Shown: positions 47,701 to 58,045 of the stretch, piece by piece
Layout: each line of letters begins with the position of its first letter
How positions within the stretch are numbered: the stretch's first letter is position 1
Assembly (NCBI GenBank): GCA_033026295.1
Contig: CM065173.1
Span: 8,287,517 to 8,351,516 of the forward strand
Origin: Channa striata
Taxonomy: Eukaryota; Chordata; Actinopteri; Anabantiformes; Channidae
Direction of reading: 5' to 3'
Length of the DNA stretch: 64,000 nucleotides
Notes under the pieces: generated by a model
Told to the model about the DNA's origin: nothing
Databases searched by the model: none
Seen by the model: only the letters and a program-made list of their open reading frames with translations
Program-made: the position numbers and the translations under genes

Positions 47701-49937
47701 GTGTAACATGTAGTTACACATATGCGGGATGTGTTGTTGTTGTGTCACATTCAGACACATCCTAATTGAGGACCTCTGGGGCCTCAGCTGCCCAGCTCTG
47801 GTCACACCTGTGGGCCTGCTTGTTCAGTTCTCATGCTGCTCTCCCATCTTCAGAAACACACAGGGCTCTTTGCTGGTCGTAATGGCATCAGTACCTGACT
47901 GTTCAATAATGAACAGGTGGGAAATCTGTTTAATGCCAGTATAACCTTTATTGAAAGACAAGCATGAGAACACGAGTTTGTCTTCGACCTCTCTTTACTT
48001 TAGTTCAGGTGTTAGGCAGTCCACATTGCTCATTGCAGAGTTAGGCCATTGCCCTCTCCTGCTTGCAAACTATAAAAACATAATTTGTACCTGATGTATT
48101 TGTAAAAAAAAAAAAAAAAAAGAGGAGGTGTAATTAGACTAGAATTTGTTGTCCTTTCTAAAGTTTTTATCTTCTTCCAGCTGGCTGCCCACGCCAAGCA
48201 TGCAAACACAGACACAGACTAAATTGGTCACAATAGGGCTGCAGCCCAGACTGGCCTGTTGGTCAGCCTGTGAATTCATCAGCAGTAACGTAGTGTCACC
48301 TGTTATATGTTGGGTTCACACAAGAACAGAATAATTATAGTTAAAAACAGGAGCTCAACCTGAGAGGAAAAAAGAAATAATGTAGCAAAAATCTCTTTCT
48401 GCTTGAATTAATCAATCATGTTTCTTATCTGGTTGATTTATTTTTAAAGACCCCTGTCCCAGGAAAAGACAAATCCCAGGCTGGCCCGTCTAAATCTCCT
48501 TCCCTGCCTGAGATTAAGAGCAAGTTGTCAACAGCGGCCAAAGAGGTAAGGCTGTCACCCTTGTTTTTTGCAAATTGCCACTCTTAATTGAATGTCTGAC
48601 ACATGGTTAAGCTGATGATTTAATGGCCTTTTTCATCAGGGAAAGCCGCTACCAAAGACGGAGCAGAAGTTTGAGAACTTCGTGAAAAGTTCTTTTAAAA
48701 TCACAGACAAGAAAGTAAGTAGTTAACATAACAACTCTGTCATTTGACCCATGAGCAACAGGCATATATATATATATATATAATTTTTTTATTGCAATTT
48801 AGACCTTGGGTTTAATAAATATTCAGCCAGGAGGAAATTTGATACTATGTTTCTAAAAATATTTCTGTGTTAGAAGCATAATCTCATTTTTACCGTTAAT
48901 AGCTATTCCATGGTTTGACGTCTAGCAGAAATTTGTTGTTTGTCACACTGTCCTCATAACTTCATTGACCGTTGTCCAGGGTGTCTCAAAAGTCTCGAAG
49001 CCTCGAGAGAACAGTGTGTTACCTTGAATTATATTTCATTTCGTGTTAGTGGGCTTTTTAGAGATGGAAGGGGAGTACACCTGCCAGGGCAAAGTTTTTC
49101 TGTGTGATTTACTGAAGTGCGTGTCTTTTGTAGCCTTAATGAAGGGACTGGTGGTATGTGGATGGTACCAGTCTCTTTCACATTCAAGGCCTTTGACCAG
49201 CCCTAAAAGAAGGTTTTTCTAAATGCAGGACCTAAATCTTTTCTAATGCTGCTTGTCATTTTAGAAGATAAACAACAGTTCCTGCACATTGTTTTGCAGA
49301 GCCTGAATCACCCAAAAAGCTTTGGATTATCACCACAGACTAAACCACTCTAGGCAGTGTGTCGGCTTGTAATGCTGTGTTTTCTCCATCAAAGCATCTG
49401 GTTAGAAGGCGGTCACTTGAAAGGGGCTATTTAGACATTCATGTGTGATTGCATTACAATGTTATAATGTTAGCTGTACAGTTATGAGAGCAGGTGAAAG
49501 CTCTTTAGAGCAGAGCAAGGCCTGGGTGGACAAGGAAAAGAGTGGGGGTGGAGTTGGGTCGGGGAGGGCTTGTTGATCCCAGTGTGTAGAAACATCTGTG
49601 GAAGTGCTTTGGTTTCATCAGCCAAGGCTGAGATCTGTCAGACCTGGAGCACCTAGTCATATACTCTGGTATGTACTGTTGCACCCACCCAACCCCTCGT
49701 CGCTCCCCAACAGCCCCATCTAAACTCAGTGTTCCCACAGGCAAGGCGCACAAAAGCATGTTGTAGTAAAAGTGAGTCATGTGTCTCATGCAGTATAGCA
49801 CTTCATTTGGATCATTTATAATTCTTGCTATTTTTTTCATACTGTGTTGTTATCCATCTCTCCCCTCTCCATACCTTCCTCAGGTGGTCAAGGACCTCTG
49901 GAGTTTTGTACAAACACTGAGGGACGAGAAGAAGTAA
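35716..49937 (+). CDS. npm4: Nucleophosmin/nucleoplasmin gene of NPM1-type architecture (eleven coding exons)
   Basis: Eleven exons join in one frame of 298 codons (human NPM1 has 294 aa). Seen: nucleoplasmin core at residues 12-115 (YLFGCTLK, QLSLKAVCLGA, SLGGFEITPPV, SGSGPVHISGQH); acidic tract A1 at 32-35; acidic tracts at 119-126 and 152-176; a Lys-rich linker at 180-256; and a C-terminal NPM1-type helical domain at about 257-293. The core forms pentamers that bind histones and ribosomal proteins, and the C-terminus gives nucleolar localisation and nucleic-acid binding. Internal exons of 120 and 94 bp are, as I recall, the NPM1 sizes. Oddities: the core is divergent from NPM1, and the end reads DLWSFVQTLRDEKK, keeping the first of the two nucleolar tryptophans but with Phe for the second. 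That divergence and the TLX2-like neighbour point to the fish paralogue npm4; npm1a or npm1b remains possible. Family certain, paralogue inferred. Confidence 0.93.
36087..36169 (+). CDS. npm4: npm coding exon 2
   Basis: It follows a long T-tract acceptor ending TTTAG and closes at GCA|GTAAGA. It encodes residues 17-44 (CTLKSDKREFKVDVDDDD...QLSLKA), the first strands of the core and the short acidic loop A1. Phase 1 in, phase 0 out. Confidence 0.93.
36864..36983 (+). CDS. npm4: npm coding exon 3
   Basis: Acceptor TTGCAG and donor TCT|GTGAGT bound exactly 120 bp (40 codons, residues 45-84), starting VCLGAEAEDKFHVVE and ending LKPSVLPS. These are core strands; both ends are phase 0. Confidence 0.94.
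37114..37207 (+). CDS. npm4: npm coding exon 4
   Basis: Acceptor TGTCCAG and donor TTA|GTGAGT bound 94 bp. It encodes MSLGGFEITPPVTFRLQ and SGSGPVHISGQHFV, the most conserved end of the nucleoplasmin core and pentamer interface. Phase 0 in, phase 1 out. Confidence 0.94.
37411..37502 (+). CDS. npm4: npm coding exon 5
   Basis: The acceptor is GCTTTGTAG and the donor TTG|GTAACT. It encodes residues 116-146: the acidic run ESEDEEEE, then a Ser/Lys-rich stretch (SPVKRP, SGKKPL) that continues into exon 6 as a basic KKLK, a likely nuclear localisation signal. Confidence 0.9.
38539..38600 (+). CDS. npm4: npm coding exon 6 (acidic tract)
   Basis: Acceptor TTCTCGTAG, donor GA|GTATGT. It encodes KKLKM followed by an almost unbroken Asp/Glu run, the histone-binding acidic tract. 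It ends in phase 2 within an Asp codon completed by exon 7. Confidence 0.9.
38762..38834 (+). CDS. npm4: npm coding exon 7 (end of acidic tract)
   Basis: Acceptor TTTCTGTAG, donor AAA|GTATGT. It completes the acidic tract (DDEDDGSDEND), then turns basic (KPQKVVGKELKK). Phase returns to 0. Confidence 0.9.
38985..39087 (+). ncRNA. Possible C/D-box snoRNA in npm intron 7
   Basis: A perfect box C GTGATGA (38989-38995) and box D CTGA (39080-39083) lie about 91 nt apart and are flanked by complementary ATTA (38985-38988) and TAAT (39084-39087), as in a short terminal stem. An internal ATGATGA (39054-39060) could be box C'. No clear box D' is seen and I could not match the guide region to rRNA. The host is a ribosome-biogenesis gene on the same strand, a common setting for snoRNAs, but these short motifs also occur by chance in AT-rich DNA. 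Confidence 0.25.
39904..39960. repeat. CT/CA compound microsatellite in npm intron 7
   Basis: A run of GTCTCT/CTCTCT units passes through CGCG into CACACA. Confidence 0.85.
40132..40163. repeat. (TG)n microsatellite in npm intron 7
   Basis: Around 15 TG units with a single TA interruption. Confidence 0.85.
41009..41080 (+). mobile_element. Dispersed teleost repeat fragment in npm intron 7
   Basis: ATGGTAAATGACCTGAACTT, ATATAGCGCTTTTCTA and ACTCAAAGCGCTTTACAC are the hallmark phrases of a very common fish interspersed repeat. Short, + orientation. Confidence 0.6.
42984..43082 (+). CDS. npm4: npm coding exon 8 (basic linker)
   Basis: Acceptor GCTTTCTCAG, donor AAG|GTTTGG. It is 99 bp and encodes 33 residues rich in Lys, Pro, Ser and Asn (KKPNKTPVKQNN), the disordered basic region. 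It lies more than 4 kb from exon 7. Confidence 0.88.
43083..48449 (+). other. npm intron 8 (5.4 kb)
   Basis: The longest npm intron. It contains a perfect 14-bp stem-loop (43257-43293), possible dispersed repeat sequence around 44430-44870 and an A18 run at 48104-48121. The 135-aa frame at 46272-46679 has no recognisable domain and is probably chance. Confidence 0.75.
43257..43293. repeat. Perfect 14-bp inverted repeat with 9-nt loop in npm intron 8
   Basis: CAGTTGCTGACTTA (43257-43270) and TAAGTCAGCAACTG (43280-43293) are exact reverse complements. The mixed base composition makes this less likely to be chance than the AT-rich palindromes. A second short hairpin, CTCCT/AGGAG, follows immediately. 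It is too short for a typical microRNA precursor. Confidence 0.75.
48450..48545 (+). CDS. npm4: npm coding exon 9 (linker to C-terminal domain)
   Basis: Acceptor TTTTTAAAG, donor GAG|GTAAGG, 96 bp. It encodes TPVPGKDKSQAGPSKSPS and then PEIKSKLSTAAKE, which matches the start of the C-terminal domain (the IKAKM region of NPM1). Confidence 0.9.
48640..48714 (+). CDS. npm4: npm coding exon 10 (C-terminal domain helices 1-2)
   Basis: Acceptor TTCATCAG, donor AAA|GTAAGT, 75 bp. It encodes GKPLPKTEQKFENFVKSSF and KITDKK, matching the NPM1 C-terminal helical bundle segment around KFINYVKNCF. Confidence 0.92.
48763..48782. repeat. (TA)n tract in npm intron 10
   Basis: About nine TA units, 50 bp after the exon 10 donor. 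Confidence 0.85.
49884..49937 (+). CDS. npm4: npm coding exon 11 (terminal helix and stop)
   Basis: Acceptor CTTCCTCAG. It encodes VVKDLWSFVQTLRDEKK and TAA. The Trp after DL (residue 287) corresponds to NPM1 Trp288. The residue two further on is Phe, where NPM1 has Trp290. The protein also carries about five extra charged residues after the usual ...SL end. Confidence 0.92.
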   Translation: MVKDLWSFVQTLRDEKK

Positions 49938-51420
49938 CAAGCTCTGTACTTTGGGAGATTTGTATGTTTTTTGCATCATGCAAGAAATTTAAAGGCACAG
50001 TTAGCTCGATTTTCTATGCAGCCTTATTGTGTCGCTGTTGTCAACTATGACTTTAAGTGAACAGAAGGACTAATGATGGAAAGGCTTAGAGCGTAAATGA
50101 TTCAGGTGTTGTCGCGTTTTCTTTTGTTGGTTTTTCTGTTTCTGTTACCCATGTCATTTACTTGCTCAGTCATTTAGACTTATCAGATTGCAGATTTTAC
50201 ATAATGGGAAGCTCTTAAAAACGCATTCTCCCGAAACAAGACAGGAATGTGATAGCATTGGCTTGGTTCTGCACGTCTCTGTTGCTTTGCTAAAGATTCA
50301 AAATAGCTGCTGCAGTTTTAACACTTTTTAATATCTGCAGGTAATAATTTTTGCACCTGCCATTTTTTTAAACTGCAATTAATAACAAGTGTAATTTAGT
50401 TCGTAACAATTCAGGTATCAAAAGCCAGTGAAACTTGCATAGAGCCTAGTCACGTTAATTGCTAGTATTTTGTATTGCCTGTGTGTGACTTTTTAATTGT
50501 ATCATCAGTCGTGCTGCGGATGCTCCTTGTTTGATTGGCAGAGATACACTCGGCTACCATGCGGTGCGCATTAGTGTGTAGTACAGTGTTGGCTTGACTG
50601 TCACATTGCATAAGCTTCTTCTTTCCCTGTGTGTAGATGGTGAGATCGTTAGAGCTGCATCATACTGGTTTAAAAACCTGGGGTCAGCACGTCTCCAGTC
50701 GGCTGATAATTGGCTGAGCCTGGTTTCACGCGTTGCATACGTGACACTGTGCGTCCCAGTTAAAGTCTGTAATGCAAAGGAGATAATGCTGACTGTGCCT
50801 TTAAATATCTCTAACACTGTTAACCGAGATAAATCCAAGTCCCATTGTGTGTGAATTTGAGCAGTAGAGAGCTGGTTAAGACAGCTGATACAGGGGTGGA
50901 CTGACAATATTCTGTCACCAACAGATAATAGACATTATGCCTCCAAAGTGTTGTTTTGTTATTTCGCACTGGCTATTATGAGGTTCTGTCTGACTTACAA
51001 AGTATTTATAGCGCGCAGCCTGCTCACAGATTGTATTATAAATGAATAAAATTGCTTGTGTAATTAACGATAGGTAATCTGTTGAGCAAACAAGAAATGT
51101 TTCATGCCATATTTTTTTTACAGAGAACCAGCAATTAGGATGACAACAGGTATCAGTCCTTTTATTTCTTTGTTGAGTTATTTGAACTGGCAGAACTTTC
51201 AAACTTTTTGGTCGTAGATATTTTCAATGAATGAAGCATAAATTCTTAGAAAACCAATTAACTTCTACTACAGTAATAGTGGACAGCTAAAAATAACCTC
51301 AATCAAAAGTCTATTATCTAATGGATCCAGAGAAGTCAGGAAAATATTATGACCTTTATAAAAGTTATGCAGATGCCCTGTCTAATATGTTTTTCAATAA
51401 AGTAATATTCATACATTACC
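49938..51420 (+). other. npm 3' UTR (candidate) and 3' flank
   Basis: Non-coding sequence after the npm stop. Possible poly(A) signals are AATAAA at 51045-51050 and 51396-51401. No nearer canonical hexamer was noticed, so the UTR may be long or use a variant signal. Confidence 0.35.
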
Positions 51421-54400
51421 TGCAGAAAAGTTAAATACCTGGCAATTAAATTCATAATTAGTTTAGTTTAGTTACTTAGTTATTAATTTCTGCAACGCTG
51501 TAAAAACGGACTACAAGACAATTATTAATAAAGGTTCAATCAATAAAAAATAATCAGAATAACACGCCACTTTTGCAGAGACCTCTTGCTCGTAGTTTGC
51601 ATTTTTGTTGATCAGTGCTCGGATGATAATACACGTGCACTTGCTTTGTGCTTCTGTGTTTATGATCCTGTATAATGTGTTTTATGAGCCAAGTGTTGGC
51701 AGTTCAATTCAATCATTTAACCAATCAAACCGCTTGGTTCCACCTTCCTGTGGCTGTAAAAGGTTTTTTCTTTTTAACCTCCTTAGCTGTAAACTGTACT
51801 CCATCAGCTAATTTAGGTCAATACATTTGCCCTTACAACCCACCTCTGTCCAAATATTACATTTTAAATCCTTAATGTCCTCTGAGCTGAGTCCTTTTAA
51901 AATAGTTTTTAATACTTTTTCTTTTCGTAAGTAAACCTCTTGCTTTTATATTCAATTATGGCAGCTGGACAATTATATTTTTGTATGCTTTATCCGCCCT
52001 TGCAAACAGTTAGTTTTGGATGATCTATTGTCATGATCTTTATTTGAAGCGTTGTGTTCTAGCTTGGTGAAAAGGCTTTTTTTTTTTTGTTAATTACAAA
52101 CCTCCTTTTACAATGTTTCAAACATTGCCCTGTTTGTTACCTTTTAATTTTAAACCTGACATTTGTCTTTAATTCTTCTTCTTTTTGTTAATTCTTGTAC
52201 AGATAATTACAAAGTCCATACCTAAATATGTTCATGTCAGAAGAGATGAGATTGCAATTTTGATTGATGGACATTACCATTACTTGTGATACTTGTAGTA
52301 GTAAAAAAAAACCCTGCTAAAGGACTGATAGTATTCGATCAGACTGAATGAGTTTTGAAATGTGTCTGAGTTATAATTAACTGATCTAGTGATCCCCTCT
52401 GTATTTTCTTTTTTATCTATCTGTAATATTGCCTTTTGTCTGTGATCCTACTGTTAAATCTGAACGCTGTGAACGGCCTCCTCGATTAGAACTGACAGTA
52501 CAAGACATATGTTTTTGCAAATGTCAGTGCAAATGAACTTGTAACACTCTGTGTACTGGACATTAGGGTCTTACTGAACACATGTTTAAAGAAACATATC
52601 TGTTTAGGTGAAAGTTATTGATTGCTTCTTGCATGGTTGCTGATAGGGAATATTCATTAAAACTAATCCATGATTTGTTAAGACGAACATATCCATCATA
52701 TTTGTTTTTACTTACTTGTCTCATTCACCTGAATAAAGTGAATCTAGGCTGGTTTTGAGCCGCAGCCTATTTATTTATTTATGCTCAACTTGAATACCTA
52801 ATAAGACTGTACGGAAAACGGCGAGAGCCAAGATAGAAAATATTTGCGTTCTGACATTTTCTTTGTCACAAGTCTAAGAATAAAGTTGAGAACTGTTGAG
52901 ATTAATGTCAAATCTCTGAAAAAAAGCTTTTTTTAAGAGTTTCTGCAAAAAAATTTTGAATTTTGAGAATTTTGAAGAAAAAAATTCTAATTTGGACTTA
53001 GAACCAAGAATGCGAAACTCAAAATTCAAGTACTCAATTTAGGTCTTAGAGAATAAAGTCAGAATTCTGATAAAAAAATAAAAAAATTGAGCTCATCTAC
53101 ATTTTTATAGCAGCCCTGATCTGCTTCTCTAATTATCTCAGTGTTATTGTGAGAATTTGATCTCTGTCATCACCTGTCAGTATCCTTTTTAACAGTGAAG
53201 TCTGAACTAAGGTTCATGAAATAACCACTTTCAGAAGAATGAGCAACAATTGTGTTGTGAAATTAAAACATAACCAACATAAGTTGAACAGGGGAGACTT
53301 TGCTTTTTGGTTACCTGTCTTTGAAGTTCACCCAACATTGCTGTTCAACATCTGTTTTAATGTGGAGAATGTATAAGTGTTAGTCTCGAATTGTATATGT
53401 TATTGTTTTTTTTTTTTTTTTTTTTTATCCTGTGTTGATTTTATTTTACAAGACATGTGCTGTTTTCTGTTGCTTCTCATAAAACTGTAACGTTGATTTG
53501 TTAATCGCTCATTAATGAAGCATGAATTGGACCCATAACATACACCAGTGCACATTTAAAACTTGTCAACCAGCTATAAACTTTTTGCTAGAAAGCTTGT
53601 TTTCCATCACTGTGCAGTCTGGCCGGTTGAATTTGTGAATGGTTAGTGTTTTTGATGTTTGAGTGACGTTTCACTGGAACCTACCTAATAGTACAATGCA
53701 AGCTAACAGTTGCATTTGTGTGGATCTGCATAATTGCTGGGCCAAGAAAGTTTTCCAAGACACACTTTGAGCAGTGGGTCTTTTAGATCACCCAAAAAGT
53801 TGCTCGTCCTCTCACTTTTTAAATGTATGCTGATGTGCAAATTTCCTTTTTAATCCCTTTTCATTCATTCATTGCAAAATCTGAACAGTTTACAACACAA
53901 TCACCTGATATGGCTTATTGGACATGATAAAAAAGCAGCTGTTGCAGTGTTGCAATAAGCTTTTTTTCTATCTCCATTGTAATAGTCACCACTGGGTGGC
54001 ACTGAAGCCCAGGCGTTAACTTCAAAGCAAAACTAATGATATAAATTGATAAAGTCTTTTCCCCAAAGTGTAAGTCAGGCATTACTTCACTGCCAGCTGA
54101 ACGGTTTTTGCCCCGCTGTAGCCGCGAGGAAGTGAGGTGCACAAGCGGATGCAGCCTCTGAATGACGCACAATTTTATGTTCCCAACAAGATGACTGAGA
54201 GGCACGTGGAAATCCCCCCTTTGTGGTTGACTTGAATTCCAGTCCAGGGTTTGACTGAACCAGCCTGGAGGTATTAAGACACACAAACACATGAAAATCA
54301 CAAAGCATACACACGTAAAGAAACATGTCTTTAAGCCTGCTGGAGAGAAATTGGTTGCACTGACACTTGCACAGTTTGGTTTGGTTTCACTTAAGCAACT

Positions 54401-55629
54401 AATATTCAGTGTTTTTAAAAAGAGGATCATTGAGGTAGGTGCCACAAAACGGGACAGCTGCAAACAACTGCGTGTAAAAGGAAAACATGCTTGGTCTAAC
54501 ACCTGGTTTAAGAATTTAGAAAGGGCAGCAATACCCTCAAAATGTCATAATGTATATCAACATAATGTAATAAGTGAGTGAAAGTCTGTTGCTAGTCTAG
54601 CCCTCATGATTGGAGAGCCCTACATAAAAAAAAGCTTTAATGTGTTCACGAAACGGATGTCTTTTTATTAAAAGGATATGACAAAGCACATTACATGATG
54701 TGCATTAAATGTGTCAGACCACGTGCAGAGTAATGTTAAAAATGAAAAGTTGTGTGCTAACAGCTTGCTTCATCAAGCACTGAAAACCTAATGTTAAGCA
54801 GTAAACATATATTTACATAACTTCAACAGTGGTTTAGATCAACAGGTGTGGACCATATCTTCACCTAAAGTATGTGAATTAATACCAGTAAAACATAACA
54901 TTGAAATAAGTCACACAACGTACTCGCAGAGACTTTCTTTAGAAGACTTCAATGTTGAAGTAGGCAACCGAAAACCAATGACGTGTCTACAGTTCCACAT
55001 CAGTACAGGAAAATTTAGACACATATATTGTATGTGTTATTTCTTTTGTCTTTTGTGAATTGGTTGAACTTTAACGTTTATTCTGTTGATTCCTTATCGA
55101 AACAGTTAAACCACATGGAAACTGGGCAGGTGTGGTGCACATGTGATGCTGCAGGTATCCGTACCCTTCAGGCGTCCATTAGGGAAATATTGCCCTTTTC
55201 TCTAATCCAGCTGTCACCTGATAAGGAGACAGGACAGTTCCATCTCCAACTGAGGATAAGCTCTCCATTGTGTTATTTTTTTCTGTACGGAGAACAGGTG
55301 TTTTGTGTTTGTCGTGTGCACTAAGTGTGTGTGTGTGTGTTTGTCTGTGTTAATGTTGCATGTCCAACTATAGGCTCTGCCTTATTATTATACAAGTCTG
55401 AGATGGATTAAGGGAGTGAACGTTACTGTTTTAGGTTTTAAAAGTTTTATTCAGCCAAAATCTCTGGATTTCTCCGCTATCATGACAAAATTGTGCTGAT
55501 TTTGAATATGTGTGGTGACAATTATAACAGCAGTTGTCATTGGACATAACACTGATTTCAAAGTAGGCCAATAGTACATAACACAGAAATCAGGCATCAT
55601 TTGTGTATTAAATATTGTTAGAACCCCCA
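51421..55629. other. Gene-free 3' flank
   Basis: AT-rich, with a T21 run at 53406-53426 and the degenerate repeat at 52860-53100. The 195-aa minus-strand frame at 53915-54502 is the longest open frame in the window but shows no domain I recognise. Confidence 0.5.
52860..53100. repeat. AT-rich degenerate repeat with AATTTTGAGAAT-like units
   Basis: Repeated variants of AATAAAGTTGAGAA, AGTCAGAATTCTGA and TTTTGAGAATTTTGAAG lie in both orientations. Such GAATTCTGAG arrays are common in fish interspersed or satellite repeats. Confidence 0.45.
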
Positions 55630-55935
55630 AATTGATCATTCACCCCTGTATCTGTTACCCATTATCTGCAAACACTTATCCTGTGTAGGGTTTGGGGGGC
55701 TGGAGCTGTCATTGGCTGAGAGGCAGAGTCCACCATGGACGGGTTGACAGGAGAGAGACGTACACGGACAGAGAGACGTACACGGACAGACAGCCGCTCA
55801 CACTCACGTTCACACCTGTGGGTAATTCAGAGTCACCAGTTAACATGACCCGCTCCTCTTTGGACTGTGGGAAAAACACTGCGCAAACATGAGGTGAACC
55901 AGCAAACTCCGGGTAGAAAGCCTCATCCACCACGG
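55630..55935 (+). mobile_element. Dispersed teleost repeat, copy B (with internal duplication)
   Basis: The same block order as copy A: ACCCATTATCTGCAAACACT, GGCTGGAGCTGTCATTGG, GGTAATTCAGAGTCACC. It extends further to TTTGGACTGTGGG and GCAAACTCCGGGTAGAAAG, the usual tail of this repeat. GAGAGACGTACACGGACA occurs twice in tandem inside it (about 55752-55789). Confidence 0.65.
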
Positions 55936-58009
55936 TGCTGCCAGCTTTTCGTCTTTCTGTCAACTGACATTATTTGCACCCTGTTTTACAAAAGCCATTT
56001 TTTTCTCAGCTCGTTTCCTGTTTTTTTTTTTTTTTTCATTTGTGCTAATTTTAGTGGATTTAATTAATACAAGCAGTGGCATGTTACAGCTTTCACTTGG
56101 GTTTATCTGGTCAATGAGCCATGACTTGATTGCAAAACACCGAATACTTATCCACGAAAATATGTATATGCTTGTTTCTACAAACGATACTTTCAACTTT
56201 CTCATTTACATCTATTTGCCCACTGACAATTTTCTACTACACTGCGCCTGATTCTATAACCAAAAAGCACTACGACAACAAAACACGCACTCATCTATAG
56301 AAACGGTAAAGTAGTGCGCTGCACGTGATCTGGAACTCCCCGTGGTGCCGTGGTAAGTTCACTGCTGACACTGAGCTGAAAATGTCACTGTAGGTTAAAG
56401 CCAAGCCGACGATCAAATATATCCACTGTGGTTCAGCCGTTTGTAACAAGATCATATTTAGTAAAAATCTGTTCACATAGGCCTGAAGAAACAAACCCTC
56501 AAATCCACATAGAAACTTTGACGAGTTGTCACAACTTCATCGCCTTCTTTGTTCGAATGGCTTGTAGCAACTAGTATCAATTAAGCTACAAATTTCTATT
56601 TGATACAATCACTCATGCTGCTGCCAAGATTATTACTCCACATGCTTCTCTTCAGGTGCCTTGGAAGTGTCAGTATAGCTTTCCGAAAGTCTTGAATCTG
56701 AATCTAAGGCACACATTATGCAACCTCATCCTACACGGTTCTTAAACTGTCCTTAGGGAATGCTAACGCTGCTGTCAAACTGACTATATCACTGCTCACA
56801 ATGGCTCAGCCAGCAGTTTTTCAGCTCCACGTATGATAGCTACAATTACAGATGGCAAGTACAACCACTCCAATTATTGTGCTTTTTTTTTTAAGTATCG
56901 TTGCCTTTGAGAATATTTCAGTCCTTGGTGTGTGTGTGTGAACTTGAACTTCTAGATGGATTTTGATGTGTCACAAGAAAACTTTTGCAAAGTCCAATGA
57001 AATCACGTCTTTCTAGGGTTTCGCCTGCAGTATATTTAATGGAGGACAAGATTTTTCAGGAAACATTTGTGCATTTGTGCCTGATTTCCCCTACAACCCG
57101 AAGAGATGTGTTTCCTTTGATGAAACTCAAATGTTGTTATCGTAGATTATAAATTATTTCAGTGGTTGAGATGTGGTCAGCCCTAGGTAGAAGTATTGTT
57201 ACTAGGGTAAAACCAGGCAGAAAAGCAGCCCAGTAACGTGCAGGTGTGAGGTCAAATTTGCACTTTGGCGGCCTCGAGTGGCAGTGGAAACGACTTTAAT
57301 CTGTGGGCCGCGTTGCCCTCGTCGTGCATTAGTCATGCAGTTTGAACACATTTCGTTATTCTATGTGATCAAACTCTTCAGGCCTATTACAAAACCAGGT
57401 GAACTCTGTTCACTCCACAAATATGCCAAAACACAGTGTATAATAAAGGGATCAAATTCCTGTTTTAAAAATATATTTAATGCAGAAATGATGAATCTCT
57501 CTCAGAACATTTCATCCAAGATGTCGAAATCTCTGTCACAGGCCTTTGAGTGAGCATGTTGTTAATATCTGTTTCCCTGCATAGTTTGCACTTAGCATGT
57601 CAAAAACTACTTAGTGTGGTCTATCAACTTCCCCAAACGCATACACACCCATCCCTCCCATGACGATTGTTTTGACCTTTGCTCTGAGGAAATAAGGCCG
57701 TCTGTGCTTGATATGACAGGTTGGCACATCACCTGGATACAAGCAAATAAACGAGCACGGGGAAAAATATCAAGAGAACATTTCAAGCATTCACAGAGAG
57801 CTTTCAAAATGGAACAATGACTTTGCCCTGAGGGGAAAAAGTGATCATGCTGGTATGTTTATATTAGGCGGAAAGGAAGCCATCATTGTCATCACCAGTG
57901 ATTTTCTCTTTCACAGCACGATTTTGACAGTTGACTGTATCTTAATAACAATTCTTTCTATGTATAAGGCAATTGTCATGAATGATGCGCTTATGTAAAC
58001 ATTTTTCCT

Positions 58010-58011
<2 letters not shown>

Positions 58012-58043
<32 letters not shown>
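58012..58043. repeat. (CA)n microsatellite
   Basis: About 16 CA units in the gene-free 3' flank. Confidence 0.9.
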
Positions 58044-58045
<2 letters not shown>

